NCBI GenBank assembly: GCA_951217055.1
Contig: OX578284.1
Coordinates: forward strand, 43,427,467-43,491,466
Length of the DNA stretch: 64,000 nt
Direction: 5' to 3'
Source of the DNA: Gerris lacustris
Taxonomy: Eukaryota; Arthropoda; Insecta; Hemiptera; Gerridae
Below are positions 61,225-64,000 of this stretch, piece by piece. Within the stretch, counting starts at the first letter, position 1; each line of letters starts with the position of its first letter. A model generated the notes under the pieces. That model saw only the letters and a list, made by a program, of their open reading frames with translations. It had not been told where the DNA came from and searched no databases. Position numbers and translations under genes: made by a program.

Positions 61225-61815
61225 ATGCTACACATTCTGAACACAGGAACCAGGTTGTCTAGCCATAACACGTTTCGGCGGACTCTAGATCGTCCTTCCC
61301 ACCTCACCTCCTCGGCCTCTTTAGGTATCCAGTGGTGTCCCATTCTACATGACAGAACCACCTCCTTTTCTGTTTGTCTATCCTCTCTGACATCTTCTCC
61401 GCCTGCAGACTCGTTCCAATTGTTTGGTTCCTAATACCAATCTTCCATAAACTGCACATTTCAGCAGTTTGTAGTTGACAGCTCCTTTTTGGTGTGTGGG
61501 CCAAGGACTCATACCAATGTAAGTGTTGGCACATAGTTTGAGTTTTAAAATGCCATTTTTGTAGCGATACAGACTTCCTTCTTATCCTTAAATGTTTTGC
61601 TGAATGCATGGTTTATCCTCCCGGTTGCATAAATACTTGCATTTTGGTCCTTGACTGGTTTTCTATCTGCACTAAGTGCTGGTCCAAGGTACTTAAACAC
61701 CTCAACCTGTTTTAAAGCATTCTGCTAGACCATTATCCTATGGCAGTTCTGATCTCTACATAATAATCATACTCTCAGTCGTTATGGTATTCTAATATTC
61801 TCACCATTGAGGTGA
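61225..61815 (-). pseudogene. Decayed LINE reverse transcriptase, C-terminal end
   Basis: On the minus strand one frame reads VEVFKYLGPALSADRKPVKD, matching the conserved 'FKYLG..LS.DG..EKDI..RI..A' block that follows the catalytic domain in many LINE reverse transcriptases. A second frame (61609 to 61304) carries WKIGIRNQTIG and KRRWFCHVEW...YLKRPR, matching the terminal 'RIRN..I......I..RRLRWFGHV.R....PKR' block. Frameshifts lie between the blocks. The catalytic core is absent. LINE clade not assigned. Confidence 0.75.
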
Positions 61816-61829
61816 AATCGAGGTATTTC

Positions 61830-61985
61830 CCAGTTATATCTCAGTGGTTAGAGAATTACAATCACAGGAAATCAGGGTTCAATTTCTGCTGGTGGAATGT
61901 ATTTTTTATCTGTCTTCCTAATTTTCCCTTTGAAAAATACTAAAGGTTTGAAACTCCAGGCATGGATGCTGAATTCATTTTTACT
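61830..61985 (+). mobile_element. tRNA-derived SINE fragment
   Basis: TATCTCAGTGGTTAGAGAAT (61837-61856) is a nearly canonical D arm and A box. CAGGGTTCAATTTCTGCTGG follows about 30 bases later as the B box. A non-tRNA body (ATGTATTTTTTATCTGTC and CTAAAGGTTTGAAACTCC) comes after. It abuts the LINE fragment on the opposite strand. Confidence 0.6.
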
Positions 61986-63327
61986 TTCTTTATTTAATTT
62001 TACTTTTTTTAAACATTTATTTTTTTAATATTTAATCTTCTTATATCTTATCTGTGGTTGATCCAGTAATGTAAGAACTATTGCTGTCTAAATCTGGCCA
62101 AGAAATGAATAAATATTTTTTTAAAAATCCTTAATTTACATATTTATTTTTTGCTAATTCTTTTTACGTTGTATCAGAAATTGTTCATTTTTGTCATTTT
62201 CATTAACGTACTTAATAAAAAAAAAAATTTTGATTTTTTTTTTTTTTTTTTTTTTCAATATTTGTATTATATTCTAACATAAATTAATTTTAAGTAAAAG
62301 TGTAATCGCTCAAAGTTATTAATAAATATTTGTACAATAATAAAATCTATTAATTTTTTTCTGGTTTAAAAATTTCAATTTATAAACTTGCAGTGAACTT
62401 TACTTTTAACAGTGGATAAATCCCAACAACCCGAGGGAATTGCTTAAATTGTTTTAACATTTAAAATATTTTAACCAACCTACTTTTAATACAATTTTTG
62501 TATTTCTATTATTAAAAAGAAAAGTTTGTAAAAGTTGTTTTTTTAAAAAAAAAAGAAATTGTTTGAAAAAAATTGTATTTTTTAACTATGGAAATGAACG
62601 GTTATTTATATTTGTTTCTTTAAAAAAATATTTTTTTAAATTCATCCTCTCTTTTATTTAACTATTTCATCTTTCATTTGATATTTCTGTACTTCATTAT
62701 TATTGTTTATTGAATCTAATAAATGTAAGGCCTAGAAAAATTAAAAACAAAAAGAAATATTAACATGAAAAAATATATCAGAAATATAAACAATTAATTA
62801 ATTAAAAGAAAAAATCTGTATAAAATTAAAATAAAGTAATATGTGTAACAGCTTCCATTATTTTTTAATTAATCATTTATTTATTATTATTTATTTATTT
62901 TTGTTTATTTTATTAATTTTTTTTTAAGAGGGTTCCATAAGATAAAAGGTTGAAATAATTGTTATTCGTATTTCTTTACTATTGAGATAGAGGCATAAAA
63001 ATTATGTTTTGAAATTCAGAGATTTATGTTATGTTATTATTTATGATGTTCCACCTCAGATCTGTGTTTAAAGCATAGAGATGTAAAAACATGAATATAT
63101 AGTTCAACTTTCAGTTGCATAGTGTCTTTTTCCCATCCTATCTTATAAAAATATTAATGATTTGAAAATCTAGGTATTGATAACTATTAATTTACACTTT
63201 CCCTGTATTATTCTCAATTTTATAATTATTTAATGTTATATTACAGTTGAAATAGTTTGGCTCTAAAGTTGCTGGGTTTATACTATAAGTTAACCTCCCT
63301 ATCTAAGTCAGTTTGAAAGGTTTAAAG
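61986..63327. other. AT-rich region without recognisable features
   Basis: Homopolymer runs (T run near 62237-62256). No gene is supported. Confidence 0.45.
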
Positions 63328-63480
63328 CAGTGGTCGACAACCTGTTTGCCTTCAAGGGCGCAGTACCAGATCAGAAAACTGCTTAGGGCACACAATGCGG
63401 CAGTTGACGTGCAATAAAAGTCAACACTATCAATAAACTTAATAACTACTCCCCTAGCGGGAGACTTTTCATTGCCGATG
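63328..63480 (+). mobile_element. hAT-type transposon end fragment
   Basis: CAGTGGTCGACAACCTGTTT followed by GCCTTCAAGGGCGC resembles the widespread CAGNGGTNNNCAACC terminus of hAT elements. The other end is not visible, so the length is unknown. Confidence 0.5.
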
Positions 63481-64000
63481 AGTTAAAGAAATAAAAAAAA
63501 GGTTCATAAAAGATGCTGTGCACTGAAATGTTAAGGGGCTTGCTGCTCAATATACTGTTTCAGAAATCTGTCAGTCCTAAATATTCTAGGGAACAGGACC
63601 TTTTTAAAATATAATCTATATAATATATAGATTATATTTTAAAATATTATTATTATTTCTATATATTTTTGATTTTAAGACTAACTGAAACAAACAAAAC
63701 TTTTTCTACATGAAAATGTTGGTCAAAAAAACAATCAAAATATCTATTTAACTTGATATTTATTTTTTTATTATTATTTTTTTTTGCTATTTTCTACAAC
63801 TAGTTTCGGGCAACTCTAATGGCAGAAGCTGTAAAATTAAATTTAATGAATTTACAGCTAGCTGCTTGATATTCCTGTGTTGGGACTTTGGCATTCCTCA
63901 AATTCTTCTAAGCAGCACTTTATTAACAATTTACTCCGTACGAAATCTAAAAATTTTTCACAAAAACTTGATAAATAATTTAACTATTTGTGAATAAATA
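63481..64000. other. Unannotated end of window
   Basis: Contains a 15-20 bp palindrome-like ATATAATCTATATAATATATAG stretch (two parts: ATATAATCTATA and TATATAGATTATAT) near 63610-63642. No gene is supported. Confidence 0.4.

Overview
This is a eukaryotic nuclear window that is very AT-rich, gene-poor and full of mobile-element debris. An intronless Arf6 GTPase whose protein matches the arthropod form (N-terminus [11 protein letters not shown]-terminus SNHKL), a four-exon gene with GT-AG introns, and the transposon types present all suggest an arthropod, most probably an insect. I cannot name the species. A hemipteran would fit the repeat load, but that is only a guess.

Only two genes are well supported, and they lie head to head. 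Arf6 is on the minus strand (37550-38077, single coding exon). An uncharacterised 223-residue acidic protein is on the plus strand, in four exons spliced in phase between 41284 and 46924. The 3.2 kb between their start codons must hold both promoters. Two E2F-like sites lie next to the start of the second gene. Its third intron contains a piggyBac-like MITE, a tRNA-derived SINE and older repeats, and a perfect 13-bp hairpin sits just before the acceptor of exon 3.

Positions 1-27000 are a mosaic of transposable elements and minisatellites. They hold four full copies of a Helitron-like (HINE/DINE-1-like) element, several copies of a second interspersed family, minisatellites with 79-, 100/105- and 54-bp units, and a pogo-like MITE. 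They also hold a 2.4-kb foldback element whose arms are built of tandem repeats, with a SINE inserted in one arm, and a 575-bp near-perfect palindromic MITE flanked by TA.

Positions 27000-37500 are AT-rich with long (TA)n tracts and small palindromic arrays. Positions 47000-64000 hold hairpin-unit minisatellites (31 and 30 bp), a Harbinger-like element with a MADF-type first exon, several tRNA-derived SINE pieces, a decayed LINE reverse transcriptase end, and a recurring hairpin motif with apparent compensatory changes. Most open frames outside the two genes are repeats with a period divisible by three, or fragments of mobile elements. I found no CRISPR array, operon or rRNA gene.
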